Shown: positions 34,441 through 47,779 of the stretch, one piece after another
Position numbering within the stretch: position 1 is the first letter of the stretch
Layout: the number at the start of each line of letters is the position of its first letter
NCBI RefSeq assembly: GCF_014805625.2
Contig: NW_023998415.1
Span: 30,009,430-30,073,429, forward strand
Origin: Glossina fuscipes
Lineage: Eukaryota > Arthropoda > Insecta > Diptera > Glossinidae
DNA: 64,000 nucleotides
Direction: 5' to 3'
Notes under the pieces: model-generated
What the model saw: only the letters and a program-made list of their open reading frames with translations
Told to the model about the DNA's origin: nothing
Database searches by the model: none
Position numbers and translations under genes: made by a program

Positions 34441-37179
34441 TACGTCCATGCCGCTTACTTACCAAGATTCACTACTTGCGATTACACATTTGTTTGCACC
34501 GATGAGTGACGCACTTACTAGGCAATGCTTCATTTCGTATAGAGACGTGAAAAAACGATGAATAGTTCACGGCATAAGAGCAAAATTGTTAAAGACATAG
34601 CTTTCATAAATAGTCAGGCAGTTAAAGCTGTGTGTGTAGGTAACAATTGGCAATATTTCCAATAAAATAATTTTTATTATTTTCATCGAAAATTCCGGTT
34701 TCATATTTACTTAGCTTACGTAATTAATTGAACGGCAAATATTTAATTATCGTTAATAGAGTTAATCACTGTGAGGGCATCTCAATAAGACATTTGGAAT
34801 TCAAAGGTTTATAAAAATAGGTTTCGCAAGTTATCTGCTTTGTTAACCCTATTAACCTATCTGCAAGAAATTAATTAACTTTATATCAACGACTTTATAC
34901 CTCCGACCTCCTCTCTGCTTATGCTCAAGGGTATCCTTATATATATATCCGATATTAGCTCTTTTCCTTGAGCCACCCGGCATTCGAATCATGATCAAAC
35001 AAACATACCAATGTTGTCTTTTTATTCAACCTTAGCTCTAATCAGCATAAGGGAAAATCATCAAAAAAAAAAATTTGTATCACTAAGAATACCTCAGGTT
35101 AGTGACATCTACACTTCTCTTTGTGCAAACATTGTATATATAAAGCAATATTTGTTTTCGCTAATATCAACTAATTTTATATGTTTTCCTTTTATATACA
35201 TACATTATGGAAAAATATGACTGTTTTCTAATAACTCTGTACGATGTTTTTTTTTTTTCATTTTCCACATTTGCTGTTTAAATGTGTGCTGCATGTGAAT
35301 GCCTAATTTCACGATGCCCGAAGGGCGCAAGCCGTCATTTAAAACATTAACTACGTTACGATGTAGGGCGTACTTAGCTGTCAGGATGGGGTTTGCTCTT
35401 CGTGGCACTCTTGCATGGTGCCATGGTGCCTTTCAATTATTTCGAAAGCCTATAGTTAATATATTAGGTAACGCAAAGTTACACTCGCATTTTCTCTACT
35501 ATTTTGGACACAGTCCGCGGAAAAGAAAACCGATGCAGACATTCTCTCACATCATTCACTTGGCCCGGCTACTACCTCTCAGATTGATATCATTCTAAAA
35601 TTCCGATAGGAGTGTAACTACTAAGAAAAGAGCTTTCCCTATGGAAGGGAACAAAACCAATCGACGCATTGTTTTAACTAATTTACTCCTAACCGGATTT
35701 ACAAACAAACAAATTTCGTTTTTGATAAATAACTCTTAACAACACTAAACGCCAAGTTTATAAATGTTTTAAAAAATGTTAACAAATTATTTTATTATTT
35801 TTTTTCTACTTTTGGTTTTATGGACATAATCGAATTTGGATTACAGTTTCAGAGATGACGTAAAGTCAAGTAAACTTGAATAATGTAACGGCTGATGAAC
35901 CAACAACGATTTCTGCAGCCGCGATATAAAGCAAAAGTAATACAGATTGGGGGCTTGCTTTGAATTGGAATCGAATCTTTCGCAACAAAGTTTGGCTCTA
36001 GCCTGCGCGTATACATAATCGACTATGTGGCAGGCGTACCTTTCGATGAACTTACGGCGCATTTTTGCCATGTTTTCTCAACTTTTCTTAGCTGTGGATT
36101 GGAATTATTATTTCAATAATTTGCTAATTCCTGTTTCACTTTGAGGTTTTTTCTGCTCTTTGACTTATACAGCACAGAGCAGCAAGGACTTGTTAATGCA
36201 GTCTTGTATCTAATATTTCGAATGTCTTCTATTCAATTATTTTTACGATTCAGAAAAATTCCACGGAATGATCGATGTGCCAATACGCCTACATATATAT
36301 TACGTCCAACTTCAACACAATTTTATGCGAAAGAATTCTTTCCAATTCTATCTCCGAGGATTCGTTACACAAAAATTGTTTCAACTTCACACTGTCATTA
36401 AAGTGATAAAACACTTAATAATATATAGAGTACACGGTGCTTCCAGTTAGATATCGTTCGTCATATCAAGGCGTGTTTGTTGTATGGCATGAAGTTCCTT
36501 GCAAATTCACCTGGTACGCCAAAATGTAATTTCTCACCGATTTTTGCCGAAATATGTTAAAAGTGAAAAATTCTCAATTGTTGTACAAGGATATGATAAG
36601 TTTGCACGGATGTATGCAACACTCAGGTAGACTTCACATAGACGCATCGTTCTATTCGGAATCATTTTCCATGCTTATGTGTCTGGTTGTCAATCTGTCT
36701 GCTTTGTTTTCTTGCATTTCGATGAAATTTGCTACACTGACATGTTTTCGGACCTATTGGGCTATTGAAAATACTTATGATGGGACCATACGTTATTTTG
36801 AAAAATTAATATTTAATGACGGGCCCTGCTTTTACTTTATTTTTTTTTTTCTTCCTTGTTTTAACTCAAGGGATACGGGTATAACAATGGATAGGAGGGG
36901 TTATGGGTGCAGAAGTATGGAAAAAATGATGGTTGCGTACATTTGATTTAAACGCGGAAACAATAGATGCGGTGCGGAAGACTAATCTTGGTATATTGTC
37001 TCAGAGGCAGGCAGTGGGGCTGAAGAACGACCTGTTTGTACATGTTTTCATAAAATCACTTCTTCGAAATGCCCAGTGGCCTTGAAAATCATTTGCTCCG
37101 ATCTTTAGGTTGAATAAAACGAACGAACTTGGACGGGTAGACATACTTAAAGTGAATTAACCAAATTCTATGCGTGTGA
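34441..37179. other. gene-free DNA
   Basis: No supported gene. Some less AT-rich patches (35290-35420 and 36600-36900) carry ORFs without family motifs. The 36550-36950 stretch (CGATGAAATTTGCTACACTG... to ...GATACGGGTATAAC) has the wording of a dispersed fly repeat related to the one at 54.7 kb. Confidence 0.45.
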
Positions 37180-37376
37180 TACGGTGACTGTTAGAAAGAA
37201 GAGAGGAAAGGGAAAGAAATAGGGAGGTGGTAGTAGCGGTCTAATAAGTGTGTGTCCAAGCGATAAATGTTTTGCTTTCACCAACTGAGCACTCACTATA
37301 GCTACGACCGAAGAAAACTGTAACGGATTTCCGACTGACTTTGTAGTTGCATTTCTTACCTACTCGGCTACTCAGG
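37180..37376 (-). mobile_element. SINE family B, full-length reference copy
   Basis: On the minus strand it begins GCCTGAGTAGCCGAGTAGGT (tRNA A-box side). It continues GGTCGTAGCTATAGTGAGTG, CTCAGTTGGTGAAAGC, GGACACACACTTATTAG, ACCACCTCCCTATTTCTTTC and ends CTAACAGTCACCG, about 197 bp. It aligns with copies at 30.1 kb and 3.5 kb and with partial ones at 17.5 kb and 26.4 kb. Confidence 0.75.
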
Positions 37377-38054
37377 CAAAAATTATTGTTAAAAGAGAGA
37401 AAAAAGTTGAGCCTACAGCAACTTCTTCTTGCTACTGCATCACATGCCTGATCCTTCGGTTTTGTCGGAAATTTTCCACAGATTTATTTTACATTTACGT
37501 TGGTATATTTGGTTTTGTAGTTAATAGGTTCTTTCGCCTTCATTTAGTTCCCTCTTTCCTACCAAAAAGCTATTATCTCTCCTTTGCTCTTTTAATAAAA
37601 CACCCATTAATAATAACGGAATTTCCTTTCACCTAGTAGTTTAGACGAACATTTGGATACCAGATTTTTGGATATATCTTGACGGTATCAAAAATTATAG
37701 ACGGAAATGTGAAAAAATTGTCAGCGCTTTCTCAAGGCTATCGCAGTTTCTAATGTATTGTAAGCATGTATGTGGACAGAAGCATTTTTTGACCTTGAAT
37801 TTTTATTCGATCAAGGAATGTTTGAGTCAAATTTCAGCTTCCTACCTTCATTTTTGCGACTTAAGCGATATCACAAAAATTATGAATCAAAATGGTCCAC
37901 AACGGTTATAGCGGGTATAGGGAAAAACGTCAATAGTTCTAGTGTTAAGACATAAATATTTAGAGTATCATCGTAACTGCTTCGCATGAGTAAAGTATAA
38001 ATTAGCTTGCATTGAAAAAAAAACCCATGGGGTTTAATCATAGGTACGAATATA
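37377..38054. other. gene-free DNA
   Basis: No gene or repeat family recognised. Confidence 0.5.
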
Positions 38055-38654
38055 TTAGGTCATGTAAAAAGTTAATGTCTATATACTGGGCAACATTCAC
38101 CTGATTTTCTCAAACGAGCATATGCCTGAAAGGTGGCGTTTCATTACACTTACATTTTTTGTGCAGATAGTTTTGTGATATTTTGTTCGTGTAAAAAATT
38201 TACATTGATTTGAGAATGACTCTAATATCTGAAGAAATATGCTACGTGATGTTTTTTTACTATATAAAAGGTAAATACGCTGGAAGTAAAAATAAAAAAA
38301 TTTGTGAAGTGTACGGTAGGAATGCTAAAGCGAACGAAGGACCAAGAACTACTGTGCTCGATTCCGTTCCGATGCACCTCGCTCTGGCCGAAAAGTTGAC
38401 GAAATTGTACAACTGTTGGAACAGGACCGGCATGCAAGCTGTAAGGAATAGCGAAGGCACTAAACATCAACCTCATGGCAGTAGTCATTGGAAATGAGTG
38501 GGCTAAAAAATAGACTGGAAACCGTGGAAAAAAACCAAAGTGACTTTTTACATAACCTATATATATTAGGTTATATATACCTATATATATATATATATAT
38601 ATATGTGTGTATATATGTATAATAAAAACCGCGGTGACTTTTTACAGGACCTAA
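38055..38654 (+). mobile_element. short mariner remnant with inverted ends
   Basis: The left end TTAGGTCATGTAAAAAGT (38055-38072) is next to TA and is matched in inverted form by TGACTTTTTACATAACCTA (38541-38559) and again by TGACTTTTTACAGGACCTAA (38635-38654). Between them an open frame (38210-38497) has YYIKGKYAGSKNKKICEVYG, which resembles the N-terminal helix-turn-helix of mariner transposases (about K-G-K-x-A-x-x-A-x-K-I-C-x-V-Y-G). The catalytic DD34D core is absent, so it is an internally deleted, inactive element. The second right end about 95 bp beyond the first lies after a (TA)n tract. Confidence 0.7.
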
Positions 38655-40829
38655 TATATAATTTTAATTAATTTAACATATATATATATTATAAATATAT
38701 ACATATATATATTATAAATATTTTCTGTTGTAATAATTGTTGAAGTTTACATTGCATAGAGGCTGCAATTTTTGTTTCATATTCCATGGAGAGCTGGCAC
38801 AAGCTCTCCAAGCGATAAGAAATTATATACATCGGTCAAAAATGAAGCTTTTCGCTCAAAGTAAACAATATTATATACAACAATAATGCCATATAGTAAT
38901 GCTTATAACGAAAGAAATCTCTTCTCAGTAATAAGCGAGATGTGCCAGCATATTGTTCAAAATGCAATCTGATGATAGTAAAATATCCGGAAGTTTTGGA
39001 TTTCTGTTACTATATAACGTAGAACTAACGCTGTTACTTAACAGCTATTTGACTACTTTTACTGCTTGTTAGTTTATCCTCTCTCTCTCTCTCTCTCTCT
39101 CTCTAACTTTTCCTAAGAAATTTTTTATCTTCATTTCTCTTTCATCTTTCATCTTTCATCTCTCAAATGACAATACGTTTAGCGTGTACCTTACTTTGAA
39201 CGTGCTCAGCGTACGATTTCCTCTATGATAGAATTGCGGCAGAAGTGCCACGTACCCTGTACCCTAAAATTTTCGCAGAAAAAGGGAAATTTTTATATTT
39301 GATAGAGCTGATTGGGTAGTTTTATGGTCTTGGGGCGATTGCAGACTAACACATGTATAACATGTCGCAAAACTTTTTGAATATTGCAGCAGACAACATA
39401 TTCTATAGAAACACGTGCGAATTTTTCCGATAATTTAAGTTAAATAATTTTTATTGATAAGGGATTGCTTTATTTTTATTCTCTACTTGTAGATATGTAG
39501 ATTAAATGTGTATACATATATATGAAACCATATATATATATATATATATGTTTTAGATTGATATTAACTTTAGCTGCACTCTAAACTATATATGCCTAGC
39601 GGCCATTTTTTGAATATTTTTTCAAAATATTTTTTCTTTTTTAGTGCATTAATTTTATAGTTAATAATCCGGCCGAGTGCTGTGCTACAGCCACAGAAAC
39701 GCTAATTCGCCAATTTGAAGAAAAGAATGAATTGAATTCCCAGCGCTTGTGAAAGAATTCGATCTCTTTCCTTAAGGCATTACTATTGTAAGGCTTATGG
39801 TGTTTTTTTGAAAAGGTATTACGAGTCGCTGAAACCTTATCGTTTGCCTAATAAAATAGAAGAAGAAGAGCCAAATAATTTTCTAAAGAAGCCGTTGAAT
39901 TATCGGGCCGTGCCTTCTAAGAAATTCAATTTAATTAACACTTAACTGACACTAAAACTTCTTGTAAGCTTTCAAGAGAAACGACGCTTCTTAGTGCTAG
40001 GAAATTATACGATAGCTTACGAAGACTGAAAAGCAAGACTTTTAATAATTGTATGACTTAATGTAAAGTACATTGTTTCATTCATATATGGGAAAGATTT
40101 GATAGATGTGTAAATACAATTTAGAATATTTCAAGGCAGCGAATATGTAGGATTGTTGGAAATTATTATTACATTGAATTGTAGCAATAAAATAGAAGCA
40201 ATCGATATAACATTTGTATGAAAGAGATTTGCTCATCTTATCTCAAGTGTTGAAGAAGAAAGTCATTAATTGCGAAAATTGCCGCGAAACTTCTCCTCGA
40301 TCCAATACATCATTCAATAGGTCTATGTAATGTTAATACAGTGTATGGTCATAGTTAGCTGAGTACTTTTATAAAAGAATGTTGCGGATGGAAGAATGGA
40401 AGTATTGCGTTTTTGTTAAAACACCTTAAAGGAAAGTTACGTTGAAACGATACGAGTTTAGACATATTGTCTCAAACAAATTGTCTACAAAACCAGCAGT
40501 ATTTCGTATTTGTAAACCAATATTTCTCATCTATATAAAAACCAGTATTTCTTATCTATATATGTTACAAGTATATTTCATCGAGTAAGTTATCGTAATC
40601 TTGTGTTTCTTTGCCACACTTTTCTTCCTCTTCTCCCCATCATCATACTAATCGTTTGTAAATATTTTTTTTCTTACGTATAAACGAAATCATACCAAAA
40701 GAGCTTGGCCTGCTTTCCTGCATTTAAAAAGTAATTCAAAGTTAAAGCAAAAAAAAAAAAACATTAAACCGACTATATATTCACTCTCAACGTGTTAACC
40801 AAATTGCACGAATTGCACAAATTGCTTGC
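38655..40829. other. gene-free DNA
   Basis: Contains (CT)n at 39079-39104, TA tracts at 39530-39550 and a short perfect hairpin at 38788-38809. No coding feature recognised. Confidence 0.5.
38788..38809. other. 8-bp perfect stem with 6-base loop
   Basis: GGAGAGCT (38788-38795), loop GGCACA, then AGCTCTCC (38802-38809). The stem is GC-richer than its surroundings. Role unknown. Confidence 0.6.
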
Positions 40830-40945
40830 ATTGTTATTGTAAAATCTTGTTTGCTCTCAGAGAAAATTTCTTTGATTATTTGACAGCATTACGGGGATTG
40901 CTACGATTGTTATTGTAAAATTGTTGCGTGTATGAAGAAGGGGGA
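40830..40945. repeat. dispersed repeat family G, copy 1
   Basis: TTGCATTGTTATTGTAAAAT then CTTGTTTGCTCTCAGAGAAA recurs at 43886-43990 as TTGCATTGTTATTGTAAAAT, TTTGTTTCCTCTAGAGAAGA. Non-coding. Confidence 0.6.
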
Positions 40946-41222
40946 TAGAGTCGCATGAATTTAAGTCCAACATTTCTAGTTTTATTTAGTGTAATGAACA
41001 CAAAAGTAAATTTTACTCTCCGAAAACATTTATACTCCCAAAGTAACATTCATAAGAACACAACACAGCTTTGTTGCGCCTCGAAAAGGCAACATTTTAA
41101 ATAATAATAAAACAAAATAAACATACACATATACATGCATATATGCGTGCAACATAACATGCATACATATTCTGATGTCTTTTCTTTAAAAATTAAATAT
41201 AAAAATGAGATGTATATAAAAA

Positions 41223-41262
<40 letters not shown>

Positions 41263-41299
41263 ACATAAAATATATACATAATTTTATATATAATTTTTT

Positions 41300-41457
41300 C
41301 CTGAGTGGCCGAATAGACAAAGGATCTCGACTAACAGTTCAATGGTCGTCGGTTCAAAACCGAAGGGCCATAGAGTTTTCAATAAAGCCGATAGCGTTAG
41401 AATGCTTGTGCTATACGATGTTAATCTTAGAATTTATTTATAATAATAATAATAATT
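41300..41457 (+). mobile_element. SINE family A, copy with (TAA)n tail
   Basis: The tRNA-like head CCTGAGTGGCCGAATAGAC has the A-box TGGCCGA, and the B box is GTCGGTTCAAAACCG. The body GAGTTTTCAATAAAGCCGAT, AGCGTTAGAATGCTTGTGCT, TCTTAGAATTTATTTA ends in (TAA)n. It matches 63545-63727. It is a tRNA-derived element and not a working tRNA gene, because the arms do not pair and the body continues. Confidence 0.8.
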
Positions 41458-41658
41458 TTTAAAGTTAGTAATAAAATTATAATAATTCAATCCTAATTTG
41501 TATACTTTTCGACGTTGATAATAATGATGGTGTAATTTTATTTTATTTATATAATAGAGGACCTTCCGCACATACATACACACGGCGGGGGTAAATTAAA
41601 AAAGAATTACGTTTTCGCTATCATTATGCATATTAACAAAAAAGAACGTAAAGCCTAT

Positions 41659-41660
<2 letters not shown>

Positions 41661-41700
<40 letters not shown>
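41661..41700. repeat. (CT)n(CA)n microsatellite
   Basis: TCTCTCTCTC passes into a run of about 15 CA units. Confidence 0.95.
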
Positions 41701-41707
<7 letters not shown>

Positions 41708-41937
41708 ACTAAAATCGTAAATTCATTTAAAACAGCGATGGACCTTCTATGAGCATATAATTGCACAGTATCTCGCCGACATTTCTCCATTTAACTTAGT
41801 ATCTTTTAAACCCAAAAGCCTAACGGACATATTGAACAGATTTAAAATCCTTTTCTATGCAGCACACTACGCACACTACTAACTTCTAAATCCCTATTAT
41901 TCAGAGTATAGAGCTGTTAGAGTAGAGTACAACATTT

Positions 41938-42134
41938 ATTATTGTTATTACTATATAATTAATTTAGCCAGAGAAGTAAATTCAAAGGCTAAATAAAGTC
42001 TTAAAGGCATTAAGCTTCTGCGTGTTGTTGGCTTTATTGAAAACTGAACACCGCATCACCTCTTCTGGGATTTTTGAACCCACTATCATTGAGTTGTTGC
42101 TCGAGATCCTTAGCGCATGCGGTCATTCAGGCGA
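41938..42134 (-). mobile_element. SINE family A, inverted diverged copy
   Basis: The reverse complement shows CGCCTGAATGACCGCATGCG, AAGGATCTCGAGCAACAACT, the B box in GTGGGTTCAAAAATCCC, then TTCAATAAAGCCAACAACAC and a tail of TTA units. The order matches 63545 and 41300. Confidence 0.7.
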
Positions 42135-42379
42135 CATTTAATTATAAACTTTTATTATTAAATTCTTCTCAATACGTGCAAGCATAGAAATCAGATCGAA
42201 TTCGATGCTTCATCAAACAAAACAGTTTTCCGTTTAGCATTGTCGAATTATTCAATAATTGCTGACACTGATCACGGAATGCTCCAAATTGCATTTTTAA
42301 TATTCATTTATTTTGTTGTTTGATTTGCAGAAAATTCCTGCCCAGGCTCATGAAACACAGCTTACGGCTGCTCCATTGT

Positions 42380-43200
42380 CATGCCCTTGTAGCCCAATTG
42401 ACGGTTTTGGTTTCAACGTCTTAAACGTGAAGAGTTTGATGTCAATGACATAGAACAGCCTGAAAGACCGAAAAAGTTCAAACACAATGAACTGGAGGAG
42501 TTATTGCATGAAAATCCGGCTGAAACTCTCAAAAGACTTTCGAACAACTTGGTAGTTGAAGACTCAGTTAATTCTAGATGTTTACATGCGATGGGAAGGA
42601 TTCCAAAGCAGGTAAAATGGCTAGACACACACACACACACACACACAACATTTCGAACCCTCTCAATGCTTGGCAAATGCAAAAATCATGCTTCCGTTCA
42701 AGAGAGCCATCCGCACTGACACCGAAGTGGAAAAATTTTACTGTACTGCCCATCAGCAAGGTGTAGTGCATTACAAGCTGTTTAAATTGAAAGAAACTCT
42801 TATTGCAGATGTGTACCGACGCCAGTTAAACGACATATTGTTGCAAAAAAGATCACCAATAGCGGTTAACAGACCTGCATGATGCTGCTTGGCTACACGT
42901 TGTAAGAGTTGTCAAGGATCCACTGTTGCAGCTTGAATGGGAAGTTCCGCCGCACCTAGCGTACTCGCCAGAATTAGCGCCTTTTCATTAGATAGCTGCA
43001 GCATGGCTTGGCTGGCAGTGTGGCTTCGAAATGCTGAAGCCCTGAAGAAGTGCGAAATTGGATCGAAACACAATCGTTGCTGTCGTTCTTTCGCAGGATG
43101 GGAAGAAATTGTAGAAAGTGATGGGAAATATTTCCATTAATGTACATTATACCAATTTGTTTAAATAAATGCCTTTTTCAAGTGAAAAAAATTATCAAAA
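42380..43200 (+). pseudogene. mariner transposase, broken copy
   Basis: Pieces of a mariner transposase lie in order but in different frames. The N-terminal side (42413-42610) has REEFDVNDIEQPERPKKFKH, then LEELLHENPAETLKRLSNNL and HAMGRIPKQVKW. The C-terminal side has LEWEVPPHLAYSPELAPFH (about 42930-42990), which holds the YSPELAP motif next to the second or third catalytic Asp of the DD34D core, and lastly GWEEIVESDGKYF (43095-43137). Frameshifts, stops and a (CA)n insertion at 42628-42648 break it. Only pieces are present, so it cannot make a working enzyme. Clear inverted ends were not located. Confidence 0.8.
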
Positions 43201-43885
43201 TACATGCAATCATCTATTAGATCGAAAACTTAATAGAATCTTGTTTGCTAATTTGGTTTTTTAGTGCCGCCTTAGGTCGTCGCCGCACGGATTATTTGGA
43301 GGTTTGCTGAGATCGGCAAGTCATGTAATAATGTCATAAAATTCTAAAATTTCAAAACGTGCTCATTAATTATTCCGAAATTTGAATACAAATACGTTTT
43401 GTTCCTTTTGTTCCTTTTCTTGCGGTTAATCATTTAAAAGAAAAATTAATTTGTTAATGTAATTGAGAGGATCTATAAAGTTTTATTTCTGGTTCTTGGT
43501 CATGAGTTATCCGTTGTGTGTGTCAAAATAAAATTCATTGTACACATATAAAGATAGACGAGCATATATATATATAGATTGCGTTGCTTTATGCGTGAAT
43601 GCAAAATTTTTGGCAGATTTCAAGCATAATATGATTTTAAAGTGTTAACTTTTCTTTTTTATTTGAAAAAAACAAAAACAACTATACTAAGCTATATTGC
43701 TATGGGTTCCGCTTTATTAATTGTATTTGAGCTAAAAAAAAAAAAAAAAAAAAAGCTAGAAAAAAAAGCTAGAAAAAAAAGTCATTTTTGCATTAACGCT
43801 ACCCATCAAACTCTAGCCATGTGATTTTGCTTTAGCAATCGCGCCAACGCACGCAAGCTATGTGTTGTACGCTTTACGGTATTGC
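43201..43885. other. gene-free DNA
   Basis: An A-run region at 43735-43780 generates a Lys-rich false ORF. Nothing else recognised. Confidence 0.5.
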
Positions 43886-43990
43886 TGTTGCATTGTTATT
43901 GTAAAATTTTGTTTCCTCTAGAGAAGATTTCTTTCATTTTCATTTAGTCAATTTTGTCTCCTTACATGGAAAGGATGTAAAGGATGCGGA
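43886..43990. repeat. dispersed repeat family G, copy 2
   Basis: This is the second copy of the 40830-40945 repeat; similarity continues into TTTCTTTCATTTTC and weakly beyond. Confidence 0.6.
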
Positions 43991-46900
43991 AATTTTGTGC
44001 GTTGTGTGTGTATAAACAATTACGTAAATAAGAGTAAAACATAAGATGGGAAAAAAAAAGAACTTGAAAACTGTTAACATGTAATAAATATATATTTTTT
44101 TTGTTTTTTTTTTTTTTTGATATTTTACAATTCAAATTTATTTAACATAATATAATTAATTAATTGTTATTATCATTAACGTAAGCAATTTGTGCGTCGG
44201 CTTAAATTTTTTGTTTAGTGTGCACGTAAAGTAAGTTAAAGAAAAACAAACATTACCGACTATCGAGGATTTTTACGAAAGGCGAATGCATCAGGATTGC
44301 ACGCTAGGCTTTTGCTTTTAAACGATTTCAATAAGGATTACAATCCTTAGTTAACAATGTCTTTGCACTTGTGTAAAGCCGATTTTATTAATAATATAGG
44401 ACCTTGTAACTGTTACCCCAAATTGTTTCTCAAATGCGAATCGTTTATTATTTACATAAGACAATTAGAAATTTAATAAGAAGAATGCAAATGATTGATG
44501 AGGATAATAGCGCCGCAATAATGGCCAATAAATGTTTATACAGATTAAGAAATAATTCGAAATCTAACGCTTCGGGTAATCAAATTATACCATTATCCTG
44601 TCAATCACATATTCTTACATAAAATAAATCACTTTACATGGGTATGCAAGTGCTTATGCATCAACCGGTCTTAGAGTCATGTCTTTCAGAATAAATGACT
44701 CAGTGAAAATGGATTTAACGTAACTTCTCCTTGCAAGTCGACGTTTAATAAAAATAAAAAATATTTATAAGTGATTCGTACATTTTAGGGTAAAACTATG
44801 CCCATCCTTTCCATCATTATCATCAAATTATAATTTTCTCTTCCCTGACATAGAATCGAAGAACTCTCGAAGGAATATTTAGAACACTTGTGTGATCAAA
44901 GAGCGTAAAATGCCTTGTAATAATAACTTAACGACTAATACGAATAAAAACAGAAAACACAACGTTATCACAACAAAACTTGAAACTTTTCCGATATTGT
45001 GTTCTATGTATATTTGTTTAGTCGGGAATTCATTTAGATAATAAGTTGGAAATAAATTCTTTTTCTGATCTAGTCCGGTAGAACGGTTTGCTGGAGTTTT
45101 TCAAATGCCAAATTCGTACTCACATGCTTCTCTTCGTGCCTATTCAAATTTGAAAATCTGTTAAAGGGCGAAAGCTTGAGACAAGAAAAGCAAACGTTTT
45201 AAAGATAGTTTGCAATTTGATTTTTATTGGTTTAGTAGTAGTAGTAGTAGTAGTAGTAGTAGCCTTCAAGCTTCTAGAATATGGAAAATAATAATTTTTT
45301 GCTTGAAAAAATTTTTTTTTTTTTTTTTTTTTTTTTAATATCAGCGTCGGCAAGTGCGTAACAATCAATCTCATCCCGTCGTCTTACACGAATAGGGAAT
45401 ATCCCTTGAGTAATTAATTAGTCTTAGAAAAAAAAAGAATTTACTTGCCCGCCGAGAAGTTCGAGCCCACTATCTTGCCGGTTTCTTTTTAATTGCTTTA
45501 GCATAATTTAACAGGATATGTGTGAAAGTGTTTATGTTAATTTAACGGGCTTTGTGCTGTGCTACATTTTTTTTTTTTTTTTTTTTTTATTTTGTTATTA
45601 TACGTGGAGCGTTTTGTTCTTTGAATATTTTATTTATAATTATGCAAAATTCAAATTTTCATCCACAAACAACGACATGTGTATGCATATATGTGATAAA
45701 AGAAGGTATTTATTCAAGATTGTTTATAAATTTGTAAGCGTGCATCGAAAACGGTACACGTGGCTTTAAAAGGGGGCTCTATTCATAAGTGCCGTAGCAG
45801 GGACGATGTTTCGAATAAAAAATAGATCAGTGTAGCTGCATCGAGGCGGCCCCTGACTAGACATGAGGATTGGAGCAATTCGAAGGAAGTCAAAAAATTA
45901 AACGATTATAATGACGATTTCAGTTACAGTTAAAATGAACTCGACTATCGAATGATAGAATTTGTTGCCATTTTCTCGGTCGTTTCGCAATACGTAAATT
46001 GTAATACGTGCAACTACAACGTGCAACCGTTCTCTTCGAAACACTATTTAGCAAAGCAACTGTCACAATTTTCATTCCTGTGATCAGGATTTTTATAATT
46101 CATATAAAGAAAATATTCTTTTCTTGTTGAATGTTATACGTTACAAAGAGGACAGACTTTTGTTTCTTTTTTTGCGAAAAGGAAGCGAGCTTTCTCGTTC
46201 CGATACTCGCCAATACCACGAAAACAAATATTTTACAAATATTCAAAGGGCTTCTCTCACTGTAGATATGTAAATGAAGTGAGACGTCATATTTGTATTC
46301 AGCGTAGCACGCCACAAAGTCCCTCAAATTGTAGGTGCCTCATGGGAATAGATACAGTATTGCCATTTTTCAATATTTTGAAAAAATTATTTGTTTTTTT
46401 TAATACTTAAATGTATGCTTAGTAGTAGTTTTCTCGAATATTATTATTCTGTCTATCATCTGTTACGGTGGCTTCGTTCCTTAAAAATAATTTTCATTTC
46501 CTATCACCCGTGGGGCGCTGTCATGTTTATATACAAATACGATCTTAGAATATACAATATATATAAGAGACGATTTACTATATTTATCGAGCTAACAGTT
46601 CGTTGCTCTCTCTTCCAATCAAATATTTATACATAAGATAAAAGCGATTATTATCGAATCTATGTTTCTACATCATTCACACGAACTTCAACGTCGATCG
46701 ATATCAAGCTCAAGATACTTTGCTTGATGTTTTCTATAGGTTTTTGATATTCGTAGAGGAATGCTTGGTGTGGTATAAGGGGGAAAGACTCTGCTTTACT
46801 GCTCTGCTTTCAACGATTTATGCGATTAAAGGGCGGCGCAGCTGGAGTAAAGCGTCCAGCTTTGATCTATTGATCGCTGACACAATCGGTGGTATTGTCC

Positions 46901-47779
46901 TCAGTCAATTTATCACCTTTGGAATTTTGTAAAAATTGAAATTACATTCACTTATATATATCATCCGCAGTATTGCCCGCATCTTAGCTCGTTCCATCAC
47001 TATTTTTTTCGCTCTCCTTTGAATTGAGGTAATCGTATGAATGATGAATTGAAAGAGACCTGTGAAAATCGTTTAATACGTGCATACGTCTGTCCACAAA
47101 TGTTTCAGCAGTCGTGAACTAAACACAACTTTTTTATTTCTATATTTGCAACGTTGTCCACAATTACGTTTTTTTGTGTTTTTTTTCTTCTTTGCCACGC
47201 ATTCTTCACTGCCATATCTAATATGTAACGCGTGACGGAAATTTGCCATCCTGCCGTCGTTGAGACAGAATATTCAAATCAGTACGAAGCACAGATTAAG
47301 TTTAAATATGAACTTCATTTCAGGGGTAAGATTACTAGCAAATTAAAACCACTTTACAAGCAAGGGAAAAAGTACTTGAACCTTAATAGCTTAACTGAAT
47401 AAATTAGAAAAACAAAAACTATATTAGAAATTAGTTTCGTGTTGGCTGGAAATAATTTCAAGACTCCATAGAAAAATTAATCATTTTCATATATTGGCTT
47501 TAGATGGCACCGACCCGTTACTCGTGTCGATGCAATTATAACTTTATCACTTCATAATTGAAATGTCAAGAAAAAGTTGATCCAAAAATGTTTGCTTATC
47601 TTAATCAAATAAGAAGTTGTGCACGACGTAATATGCAAAACAAGTAAGAGCGCTACGATCGAGCTAGGGCGATCTTGTTACCCAAACTTAATTCGCTAGT
47701 CAATGATTTTATTATTTTCCATTTGCATTTATCATAACAAACCAAAATATGAGGCTTTGTTAGCAGCGTAGAAGGCATT
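43991..47779. other. gene-free DNA
   Basis: Contains (TAG)n at 45234-45262, T runs at 45310-45336 and 45569-45588. Several ORFs of 60-85 codons show no recognisable domain, and the AT-rich composition explains them. Confidence 0.5.

Noticed and set aside
35205..35598. Overlapping ORFs in a GC-richer patch
   Set aside because: No domain, opposed ORFs on both strands and no splice signals; kept only as a base composition note.
36554..36946. 130-codon + strand ORF
   Set aside because: Wording of the DNA matches a dispersed repeat type (related to 54.7 kb); no protein domain is seen.
41300..41370. tRNA gene
   Set aside because: A and B boxes are present, but the acceptor and anticodon arms do not pair properly and the same head recurs with SINE body and (TAA)n tail elsewhere.
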